The notes below the pieces were generated by a model, which saw only the letters and a program-made list of their open reading frames with translations, had not been told where the DNA came from and did no database searches. Shown in pieces: positions 8,101 through 13,201 of a DNA stretch of 13,201 bases; position 1 is the first letter of the stretch; each line of letters begins with the position of its first letter. The stretch covers positions 1 through 13,201 of the forward strand of contig CAMLPZ010000100.1 in the NCBI GenBank assembly GCA_946482045.1, given 5' to 3'. The translations under genes were made by a program, and so were the position numbers. Source of the DNA: an uncultured Asticcacaulis sp. Lineage in GTDB: Bacteria > Pseudomonadota > Alphaproteobacteria > Caulobacterales > Caulobacteraceae.

Positions 8101-8126
8101 GCGATAAGCGGAACGCCGCCGATCGC
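8101..8126 (-). other. Hairpin directly after frr
   Basis: Starting at the first base after the frr stop, the minus strand folds as GCGAT/ATCGC, one mismatch, then a five-pair stem (one G-U) closed by CGTT. Only a short ATTTT run follows, well downstream, so it is a poor intrinsic terminator. It may act as a 3'-end stabiliser or a Rho-associated stop. The rest of the spacer (8020-8100) shows no promoter that I would defend. Confidence 0.35.
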
Positions 8127-8681
8127 CTAGACCTGCATAATTTCGGCTTCCTTGGCCTTCAGCATCTCGTCGATGCGCTTGATGGCCGCGTCGGTGAAGC
8201 CCTGAACCTCGGTGCCGCCCTTCTTCTCCTCGTCTTCCGAAATTACAGACGCCTTTTCGGCCTTCTTCAGGTCGTCCATGGCTTCGCGACGCACATTGCG
8301 CACGGCGACGCGCTGGGTTTCGGCGTACTTGCCGGCGATCTTGACCAGTTCCTTGCGGCGCTCTTCGGTCAGAGGCGGAATCGGGATGCGCAGGGTCTGG
8401 CCATCGGTGATCGGGTTGAGGCCCAGGCCGGCATTGCGGATGGCCTTTTCGACTGAAATAACCAAGCCCTTGTCCCAAACATTGACGGCGATCATGCGCG
8501 GTTCCGGCACCGACACGGCGGCGCAGGCGTTCAGCGCCATGGTCGAACCGTAGGCGTCGACGACCACCTGATCGAGCAGCGACGCCGAGGCGCGGCCGGT
8601 CCGCAGGCCGGAGAAATCGTCCTTCAGGGCCACCACGGCCTTGTCCATACGATCCTTGTAGCGATTGAGTTCAGGTTTCAT
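8127..8681 (-). CDS. frr: Frr, ribosome recycling factor
   Basis: RRF works with EF-G to split the post-termination ribosome so that subunits can be reused. The 184-residue product matches the family length of about 185. LRTGRAS at 26-32, the PEPRMI segment near 59-64, [20 protein letters not shown] at about 90-109 and [13 protein letters not shown] at 128-140 are all typical. R128, R131 and R132 lie in the helix that contacts 23S rRNA. I chose the ATG at 8681 because [12 protein letters not shown] is the normal N-terminus; the open frame upstream overlaps pyrH. The start is 37 nt after pyrH, with GCGAGAA as a modest ribosome site. pyrH-frr is a conserved pair in bacteria. A hairpin follows immediately. 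Confidence 0.97.
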   Translation of the reverse strand: MKPELNRYKDRMDKAVVALKDDFSGLRTGRASASLLDQVVVDAYGSTMALNACAAVSVPEPRMIAVNVWDKGLVISVEKAIRNAGLGLNPITDGQTLRIPIPPLTEERRKELVKIAGKYAETQRVAVRNVRREAMDDLKKAEKASVISEDEEKKGGTEVQGFTDAAIKRIDEMLKAKEAEIMQV

Positions 8682-8718
8682 GGCAGTTCTCGCTTCCTGA
8701 TATTTGTTTTCTTGGAAG

Positions 8719-9447
8719 TTATTGCGAAATGACGGTATGCACGCCGCCGCCGTGGATGACCTTGGCCAGTTCGCCTTCATTGCGAATGGAGAAGACGACG
8801 ATGGGAATTTCGTTTTCGCGCATCAGCGACACCGCCGTCGCATCCATGACACGAAGATCCTTGGATAAGACCTCAAGATAATTGAGTTTATCGTAGCGCT
8901 GGGCGCTCGCATCCTTCTTGGGGTCTGCCGTATAGACACCGTCGACCGAAGTGCCCTTGAACAGGGCGTCGCAGTTCATTTCCGCCGCGCGCAGGGCCGC
9001 GGCCGTATCGGTCGTGAAATAAGGCGCGCCGGTGCCGGCGGCGAAAATGACAACCCGGCCCTTCTCTAAGTGACGGATGGCGCGGCGGCGAATGAAGGGT
9101 TCGCAGACGGCGTTCATCTGGATCGCCGACTGGACGCGGGTGTCTATTCCTAAGCGCTCAAGGGCGTTCTGCATGGCCAGGGCGTTCATCACGGTCGCCA
9201 ACATGCCCATATAGTCGGCCGAGGAGCGCTCCATGCCGACAGCGGCCTTGGACAGGCCGCGGAAAATGTTGCCGCCACCGATAACCAGGCACAATTGGAC
9301 GCCCTGGCGCGCCACGTCGGCGATTTCTTCCGCCACGGCCTGGACGGTCTTCATGTCGATGCCGAAGCCCTGGTCCCCCATCAGGACCTCGCCGGACACC
9401 TTCAGCAAGATGCGTTTGTATTTCAGATCTGCCGGGGCGCTGGCCAT
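8719..9447 (-). CDS. pyrH: PyrH, UMP kinase
   Basis: PyrH phosphorylates UMP to UDP with ATP in pyrimidine nucleotide synthesis. The bacterial enzyme belongs to the amino-acid kinase fold and is usually inhibited by UTP. The 242 residues (E. coli has 241) show KVSGE at 16-20, GGGNIFRG at 57-64, the SSADYMGM segment at 75-82, [13 protein letters not shown] at 144-156 and [11 protein letters not shown] at 166-176. The ATG at 9447 has GGAG eight bases upstream. The frame extends further but the extra residues are not family sequence. A strong terminator after tsf lies upstream, so pyrH should have its own promoter in 9460-9627, unless transcription reads through. The weak -10-like CTATAA at the edge of palindrome B is the only candidate I see. 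Confidence 0.97.
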   Translation of the reverse strand: MASAPADLKYKRILLKVSGEVLMGDQGFGIDMKTVQAVAEEIADVARQGVQLCLVIGGGNIFRGLSKAAVGMERSSADYMGMLATVMNALAMQNALERLGIDTRVQSAIQMNAVCEPFIRRRAIRHLEKGRVVIFAAGTGAPYFTTDTAAALRAAEMNCDALFKGTSVDGVYTADPKKDASAQRYDKLNYLEVLSKDLRVMDATAVSLMRENEIPIVVFSIRNEGELAKVIHGGGVHTVISQ

Positions 9448-9563
9448 GGAAATATCTCCGGGAATCAAATGGGGTCGCGAGGCGCGTGTGTTTTCAGCGC
9501 CCTGAATAGTTTGCCAGGCCTTTTGACGCAAGGCTTGATGCGTAATCCTTGGCGGAAAAGGCC

Positions 9564-9572
9564 TTATAGCGA
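9564..9572 (-). promoter_or_regulatory. Weak candidate -10 element for pyrH
   Basis: On the minus strand GCTATAAG follows the palindrome and matches seven of eight bases of the GCTANAWC -10 consensus described for Caulobacter housekeeping promoters. No TTGACG-like -35 lies at 10-14 bases upstream, so this is only a candidate. The rest of the spacer to the pyrH ribosome site shows nothing better. Confidence 0.2.
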
Positions 9573-9610
9573 TATGCCAAGCGTGCGCTGCGGTTTTTGG
9601 CAATATCGCG
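9568..9610. repeat. Palindromic intergenic element, copy B (tsf-pyrH spacer)
   Basis: GCGATAT plus GCCAA (9569-9580) pairs with TTGGC (9597-9601) and ATATCGC (9603-9609). The stem has 12 pairs with one bulged A and a 16-base loop. It is homologous to copy A over its first 34 bases. At two stem positions the pair differs on both sides (C-G against T-A, and A-T against G-C), so pairing is kept while sequence changes. It sits just beyond the tsf terminator and before pyrH. Copy A carries about 23 extra bases before the shared ATATCGCG end. Confidence 0.6.
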
Positions 9611-9627
9611 ACCAAACAAAAACCACG

Positions 9628-9659
9628 AAAAAGGCGCGACACCCGTGGGCGCCGCGCCT
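9628..9659 (-). terminator. Intrinsic terminator after tsf
   Basis: On the minus strand AGGCGCG (9659-9653) pairs perfectly with CGCGCCT (9638-9632). Inside the 14-base loop a short CCC/GGG helix can also form. The stem is followed by TTTTT, then a second T-rich stretch. It starts 21 bases after the tsf stop. This is the clearest terminator in the window and separates rpsB-tsf from pyrH-frr. Confidence 0.8.
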
Positions 9660-9680
9660 GTTTCAGTCATTCGACAAGGC

Positions 9681-10598
9681 TTAGGCCTGGCCGCTCATCA
9701 TCGAAGCGACTTCGGCGGCGAAGTCATCGACCTTCTTCTCGACGCCTTCCCCCAGGGCCAGTCGGTTGAAGCCGACGACCTTGACCGGCGTGCCGAGCGT
9801 CTTGGCGGTCTCTTCGACCATCTGCTCGACCGTCTGGTCCGGGTTCATGACGAAGGATTGCTTGTGCAGCACGACTTCTTCATAGAACTTGCGGATGCGG
9901 CCTTCGATCATCTTTTCGATGACCTGCAGCGGCTTGCCCGATTCCTTGGCCTGCTCGGTGAAGATGGCCTTTTCGCGCTCGACGTGTTCCTGGTTCAGGT
10001 CCTCGACGTTCAGCGACAGCGGCTGCGTGGCGGCGATGTGCATCGCGATCTTGCGGCCCATTTCCTTCAGCACTTCCGGGTCACCGGCCGATTCGATAGC
10101 GACCAGCACGCCGATGCGGCCGAGGTCCGGCGCGATGGCGTTGTGGATGTAGGTGGCGACGACGCCTTCGGAAACCGAGAACTTGGCGAAACGGCGCACG
10201 ACCATGTTTTCGCCGATCGTGGCGATCAGGTTGGTGATCTCGTCATTGACCGCGGCGGCAATGCCTTCGACCGAGTCGTTTTCCAAACCGGCCTTGCCCG
10301 CGTTGCGCGCCAGGGCCTGGAACAGGTCGTTGCGCGACACGAAGTCGGTTTCGGCGTTCACTTCGACGGCAGCGGCGGTCATGCCCTTGCCTTCGACCTT
10401 GGTGGCGATGGCGACCAGGCCTTCAGCAGCAACGCGGTCAGCCTTCTTGGCGGCCTTGGACAGGCCCTTGGCGCGCAGCCAGTCCATGGCCGCTTCGATG
10501 TCGCCGTTGTTCTCGGACAGCGCCTTCTTGCAGTCCATCATGCCGACGCCGGAACGTTCGCGCAGGTCCTTAACGAGCGCTGCAGTGATCTCAGCCAT
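9681..10598 (-). CDS. tsf: EF-Ts, elongation factor Ts
   Basis: EF-Ts is the nucleotide exchange factor that releases GDP from EF-Tu. The 305-residue protein opens with the UBA-like domain ([19 protein letters not shown] at 9-27, then [13 protein letters not shown] at 33-45). The EF-Tu-contacting TDFV motif is at 84-87 (D85, F86). A dimerisation-type core follows to about 230, including an [11 protein letters not shown] stretch. I chose the ATG at 10598 because GGAGG ends five bases before it; an ATG four codons upstream would overlap that site. rpsB-tsf is a conserved operon. Here a strong hairpin lies between the two, which may adjust the amount of EF-Ts relative to S2. Confidence 0.97.
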   Translation of the reverse strand: MAEITAALVKDLRERSGVGMMDCKKALSENNGDIEAAMDWLRAKGLSKAAKKADRVAAEGLVAIATKVEGKGMTAAAVEVNAETDFVSRNDLFQALARNAGKAGLENDSVEGIAAAVNDEITNLIATIGENMVVRRFAKFSVSEGVVATYIHNAIAPDLGRIGVLVAIESAGDPEVLKEMGRKIAMHIAATQPLSLNVEDLNQEHVEREKAIFTEQAKESGKPLQVIEKMIEGRIRKFYEEVVLHKQSFVMNPDQTVEQMVEETAKTLGTPVKVVGFNRLALGEGVEKKVDDFAAEVASMMSGQA

Positions 10599-10603
10599 GA
10601 AAT

Positions 10604-10608
10604 CCTCC
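10604..10608 (-). promoter_or_regulatory. Shine-Dalgarno site deciding the tsf start
   Basis: GGAGG on the minus strand lies five bases before the ATG at 10598. It overlaps the in-frame ATG at 10610, which therefore cannot be the main start. Confidence 0.75.
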
Positions 10609-10623
10609 ATAGTTCAGAAATTT

Positions 10624-10663
10624 AAGATCGTGCCGCATGTCTTAGCGGCGATCCATGTCAATT
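10624..10663 (-). promoter_or_regulatory. Weak candidate promoter for tsf
   Basis: Right after the rpsB-tsf hairpin the minus strand reads TTGACA, and eleven bases further GCTAAGAC-like sequence matches the Caulobacter -10 consensus GCTANAWC at seven of eight positions. The spacing is shorter than the usual range, so the match may be chance. Confidence 0.2.
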
Positions 10664-10666
10664 AAA

Positions 10667-10703
10667 CAACAGCTTAAGGACGTAGGTACGCCTTAAGCTG
10701 TTG
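10667..10703 (-). terminator. Perfect 13-bp hairpin between rpsB and tsf (probable attenuator)
   Basis: CAACAGCTTAAGG (plus 10667-10679) and its exact complement (10691-10703) form 13 uninterrupted pairs. The 11-base loop can itself pair as CGTA/TACG. On the minus strand TTTAATT follows the stem, a short and imperfect T tract. The stem is unusually A/T-rich for this DNA. It would work as a partial terminator or as an RNA end barrier after rpsB. The remaining spacer, up to the rpsB stop, holds nothing else that I recognise. Confidence 0.6.
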
Positions 10704-10751
10704 CAAGTCGTGACGAAGCCGGGATTAGCCTGGCCCCGTATATAGGAAGCC

Positions 10752-11522
10752 TTAGGCCTGTTCGGAAGTCTCGGCCGACAGGGCCGGTTCAACCGGAGCC
10801 ACGGATGCGCCGAGGTCAACGCCCGAAGCGACCTGACCCGCGGCCAGACCGTCGAGGACGGCGTCAGCGACCAGGTCGCAATACAGTTGCAGGGCGCGGG
10901 CGGCGTCGTCGTTACCCGGGACCGGATAGGTGATGCCGTCCGGGTCCGAGTTCGAGTCGAGGATGCCGATGACCGGGATGTTCAGCTTGCGGGCTTCCTG
11001 AATGGCGATCGACTCCTTGTTGGTGTCGATCACGAACATCAGGTCGGGGATACCGCCCATGTCCTTGATGCCGCCCAGCGACAGTTCCAGCTTCTCACGC
11101 TCACGCGTCAGCATCAGCAGTTCCTTCTTGGAACGGCCGGCCGGGTTGGTATCCAGCACCTGCTCCAGTTCGCGCAGACGCGCGATCGAGCCCGAAATGG
11201 TGCGCCAGTTGGTGAGCGTGCCGCCCAGCCAACGGTGGTTGACATAGTACTGCGCCGAACGCTTGGCGGCGACAGAAACCGGGCCTTGCGCCTGACGCTT
11301 GGTGCCGACGAACAGGACGCGGCCACCCGAAGCGGCCACTTCACGCACCTTCAGTAGCGCCTGATGGAACAGCGGCAAGGTTTGCGACAGGTCGATAATG
11401 TGGATGTTGGAACGCGCACCGAACAGGTAACGCTCCATTTTCGGGTTCCAGCGGTGGGTCTGGTGACCGAAGTGCGCACCAGCTTCGAGCAGGAGGCGCA
11501 TGGAAATTTCAGGCATAGCCAT
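10752..11522 (-). CDS. rpsB: 30S ribosomal protein S2
   Basis: S2 binds late in 30S assembly near the junction of head and body and helps recruit S1 in many bacteria. The 256 residues start [15 protein letters not shown] and carry the S2 signature [11 protein letters not shown] at 19-29 and RSNIHIIDL after it. The internal blocks [27 protein letters not shown] and [18 protein letters not shown] are all standard. The acidic C-terminal tail ([14 protein letters not shown] and onward) resembles the Caulobacter protein. The ATG at 11522 has AAGGAAG about nine bases before it. S2 is known to repress its own message through the rpsB leader in E. coli; a structured leader is visible here too. tsf follows across a hairpin. 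Confidence 0.98.
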   Translation of the reverse strand: MAMPEISMRLLLEAGAHFGHQTHRWNPKMERYLFGARSNIHIIDLSQTLPLFHQALLKVREVAASGGRVLFVGTKRQAQGPVSVAAKRSAQYYVNHRWLGGTLTNWRTISGSIARLRELEQVLDTNPAGRSKKELLMLTREREKLELSLGGIKDMGGIPDLMFVIDTNKESIAIQEARKLNIPVIGILDSNSDPDGITYPVPGNDDAARALQLYCDLVADAVLDGLAAGQVASGVDLGASVAPVEPALSAETSEQA

Positions 11523-11640
11523 AAGTCAGATCTTCCTTCTTCCGATAATCCTCCGCAAACAGAAAAGCTTCGGCAGGCCCATGCCCGCCTTGGCCTCGGA
11601 ACGTCCCGGACAAGCCGGGGCGCACGTCTGCGTGTGAGAT
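11523..11640 (-). promoter_or_regulatory. Probable rpsB leader with two small hairpins
   Basis: Two stems can form on the minus strand: CCCGG/CCGGG with a five-base loop (11605-11619), and GGCGGG with CCTGCC, one G-U pair, around a six-base loop (11572-11589). Between the second stem and the start codon, GGAGG, GGAAG and AAGGAAG give several possible ribosome contacts. Autoregulation by S2 at the rpsB leader is known in E. coli. Whether this leader does the same is inference, and the sequence is not one I recognise. Confidence 0.35.
11526..11582 (-). other. Possible 18-codon leader ORF before rpsB
   Basis: ATG at 11582 opens a frame encoding MGLPKLFCLRRIIGRRKI and stops with TGA three bases before the rpsB ATG. 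AAGGCGGG stands just before it. The peptide is basic and uses AGG twice and AGA once, arginine codons that are rare in GC-rich DNA; one AGG and the AGA-AGG pair lie within the purine-rich ribosome-binding sequence. It may be a translated leader coupled to rpsB or a chance frame. Confidence 0.2.
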
Positions 11641-11663
11641 GACGCGCACCTATTCACAATTTC

Positions 11664-11686
11664 AAAAAAAAGCAAGCCTTACAGGC
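11664..11686 (-). other. A/T-rich tract with weak stem and T8 run
   Basis: On the minus strand GCCT/AGGC with a three-base loop is followed, after four bases, by eight T. It could be a poor terminator for dnaE or an upstream A/T element of the rpsB promoter. I found no convincing -35/-10 pair in 11641-11717. Confidence 0.25.
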
Positions 11687-11717
11687 ATAAAAACATGCGC
11701 TTTGTAACGGGTTTGTC

Positions 11718-11771
11718 GCGATGTTTAAGGGAAACCCCAGAAACGCTTCTTAGCACTTTTCCGAACATCGC
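11718..11771 (-). repeat. Long imperfect inverted repeat after dnaE
   Basis: Starting at the base after the dnaE stop, GCGATGTT (11771-11764) pairs with AACATCGC (11725-11718). After an asymmetric internal loop, GGAAA (11762-11758) pairs with TTTCC (11734-11730). That gives 13 pairs, with AGAA/TTCT possible inside. No T tract follows. It may mark the 3' end of the dnaE message. Confidence 0.45.
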
Positions 11772-13201
11772 TTAGACATCCTCAAAGTAGGTCACGCCCG
11801 GCATGGCCTTAAGCCGGCCACGCAGGGTCGCATCAAGACTGTAGCGCTGCGGCATCTTGACTTCGACCTCGCCCTCGCCGCTCAGATCGCTTAACAGCGT
11901 GATCTCGCCGCCGGTCTTGGCCTTAGCTTCTTCGAGATAGGTCCGCAGCAGGGCCAGGTCGATGACCTGGGCCGAAACGTGGACGCGCAGCCCCATATCG
12001 TTGGTGCTGAGCGTCGCGGCCAGTGGCGTCGCCTCGTCGCCGAAGAAGCGCACCTCTCCGTCTCGCCCCTTCGAGCGCACCTTCAGCACAATCGAGGTTC
12101 CCGGCTCGAGATTGTCGCGGTTCTTGCGCAGCGATTCCGGCGGGAACAGGACTTCGTATTCGCCCGTCGGATCGGACAGGGTCACGAAGGCGAACTTCTC
12201 GCCCGAGCCCGCCGCGGCGCGTTCCTGGCGGCGGCGTATAACGCCGGCCATCCGGAAGGCTTCGCGCCCTTCCTGGGCCAGCGACAGAGCTTCGGCATAG
12301 AGTGTGACGTTCTTGCGCTTGAAGACATCGAGCATGTCCTGCAGCGGGTGGCCCGACAGGTAGAAGCCGATCGCCGACAGCTCTTCGTCGAGGCGGGCCG
12401 GCCCCGACGACGGCGTGACATTAGGAATGCGCGGCCGCGACGACTGGCTGGAGCCGAACAGACTGACCTGGGATGCCGCGCGCTCGGCCGCCATGCTCTG
12501 AGCATAGGCCATGAAGATGTCAGCGCATTGCAGGATCTGGGAGCGGTTCGGATGGATCGAATCAAAGGCGCCGGCCTTGGCCAGGTTTTCAATGGCGCGC
12601 TTGTTGACCGCCTTGGGATCGATCCGCTCCAGGAAGTCGAAGATGTCGGTGAACTTGCCGTCGCGTTCACGCGTTTCGACCACGCTCTGCATGGCCTCAA
12701 AGCCGACGTTGCGGATGGCGCCCAGCGCATAGAGGATTTCGCCGTTCTCGACGTCGAAATCGGCCATGGAGGTATTGATGTCGGGCGGTCGAATGGTAAT
12801 GCCGAAGCGCCGGGCATCCTGGTAGAAGACGGCCAGCTTATCGGTATTGGTGATATCGAGGCTCATGGTCGCGGCGAAGAACTCGACCGGATGATTGGCC
12901 TTCAGATAACCCGTCTGGTACGAAATAAAGGCATAAGCCGCGGCGTGCGACTTGTTGAAGCCGTAGCCGGCGAACTTGTTCACCAGTTCGAAGATGCTGT
13001 CCGATTGCTTTTCCGGCACGCCTTTTTCGGCGGCGCCGGAGATGAAACGGGCCTTCTGCAGGTCCATTTCCTCTTTCTTCTTCTTACCCATGGCCCGGCG
13101 CAACAGGTCGGCTTCGCCGAGGCTGTAACCCGACAAGACCTGGGCAATCTGCATCACCTGTTCCTGGTAGATGATGACGCCGTAGGTCTCCTTCAGCACC
13201 G
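11772..13201 (-). CDS. dnaE: DnaE, DNA polymerase III alpha subunit (C-terminal part)
   Basis: DnaE is the replicative polymerase subunit of the Pol III core. About 476 C-terminal codons of a protein that is usually near 1,150 residues are present; the 5' part lies beyond base 13201, and the first complete codon (13199-13197) is an internal valine. The early segment has the family phrases [22 protein letters not shown] and [21 protein letters not shown] helix-hairpin-helix stretch follows (about residue 196-215 of the visible part, [17 protein letters not shown]). The internal beta-clamp motif QVSLFG is at 12453-12470. An OB-fold region begins at [17 protein letters not shown], about residue 336. 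The PHP domain and the catalytic aspartates are outside the window. The protein ends at TYFEDV. The gene stands 249 bases before rpsB, and an inverted repeat begins at the base after its stop. Confidence 0.97.
   Translation of the reverse strand, partial: VLKETYGVIIYQEQVMQIAQVLSGYSLGEADLLRRAMGKKKKEEMDLQKARFISGAAEKGVPEKQSDSIFELVNKFAGYGFNKSHAAAYAFISYQTGYLKANHPVEFFAATMSLDITNTDKLAVFYQDARRFGITIRPPDINTSMADFDVENGEILYALGAIRNVGFEAMQSVVETRERDGKFTDIFDFLERIDPKAVNKRAIENLAKAGAFDSIHPNRSQILQCADIFMAYAQSMAAERAASQVSLFGSSQSSRPRIPNVTPSSGPARLDEELSAIGFYLSGHPLQDMLDVFKRKNVTLYAEALSLAQEGREAFRMAGVIRRRQERAAAGSGEKFAFVTLSDPTGEYEVLFPPESLRKNRDNLEPGTSIVLKVRSKGRDGEVRFFGDEATPLAATLSTNDMGLRVHVSAQVIDLALLRTYLEEAKAKTGGEITLLSDLSGEGEVEVKMPQRYSLDATLRGRLKAMPGVTYFEDV

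Noticed and set aside
9448..9642. 65-residue N-terminal extension of PyrH
   Set aside because: It runs through palindrome B, resembles no UMP kinase, and a GGAG site supports the ATG at 9447.
9597..10625. 342-codon open frame on the plus strand opposite tsf
   Set aside because: It is a shadow of the EF-Ts gene, without recognisable domains, and it runs through the terminator and spacer.
10662..10677. CtrA-like box (two TTAA half-sites)
   Set aside because: The half-sites are eight bases apart rather than the usual seven, and both are explained by the hairpin and its tail.
1..13201. A mobile element, defence island, toxin-antitoxin pair, CRISPR array or new gene cluster
   Set aside because: All protein genes are recognisable housekeeping genes in conserved order on one strand; no transposase, integrase, tRNA or direct-repeat array was seen.

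Overview
The window is an ordinary, gene-dense stretch of core chromosome from an alphaproteobacterium, most likely of the Caulobacterales. Evidence: GC-rich DNA (around 60% by eye), ribosomal protein S2 and OmpH/Skp sequences of the type I remember from Caulobacter, and the gene order rpsB-tsf-pyrH-frr-uppS-cdsA-dxr-rseP-bamA-skp-lpxD. The genus could be Asticcacaulis or a relative, but I cannot confirm that from sequence alone. Every protein gene I can support lies on the minus strand, so transcription runs from high to low coordinates. I see no tRNA, rRNA, CRISPR array, transposase, prophage gene or defence/toxin module.

Layout in the direction of transcription. (1) 13201-11772: C-terminal part of dnaE, the replicative DNA polymerase III alpha subunit, cut by the window edge. 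(2) 11771-11523: spacer with a long imperfect inverted repeat, an A/T-rich tract and the likely rpsB leader, which includes a possible 18-codon leader ORF. (3) 11522-9681: rpsB and tsf, separated by a perfect 13-bp hairpin and closed by a good intrinsic terminator at 9628-9659. (4) 9447-8127: pyrH and frr. (5) 8126-7936: a 191-bp spacer with two hairpins. (6) 7935-1: a tightly packed run uppS-cdsA-dxr-rseP-bamA-skp-lpxD, with gaps from a 20-nt overlap up to 79 nt, very probably one operon that continues past base 1.

How the genes work together: rpsB, tsf and frr serve translation (small subunit, EF-Tu recycling, ribosome recycling). pyrH makes UDP for RNA and for UDP-sugars. dxr and uppS mark the committed MEP-pathway step and the synthesis of the undecaprenyl lipid carrier. 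cdsA makes CDP-diacylglycerol for phospholipids. rseP, bamA, skp and lpxD cover envelope proteolysis, outer-membrane protein assembly, periplasmic chaperoning and lipid A synthesis. The segment is a growth and envelope-building supercluster.

I found no new protein system. The most interesting non-coding signal is a pair of related palindromic elements in two spacers (7955-8019 and 9568-9610). They match at 27 of 33 positions over their first part, and two base pairs in their stems differ in a compensatory way, which suggests a dispersed intergenic repeat or a conserved RNA structure.
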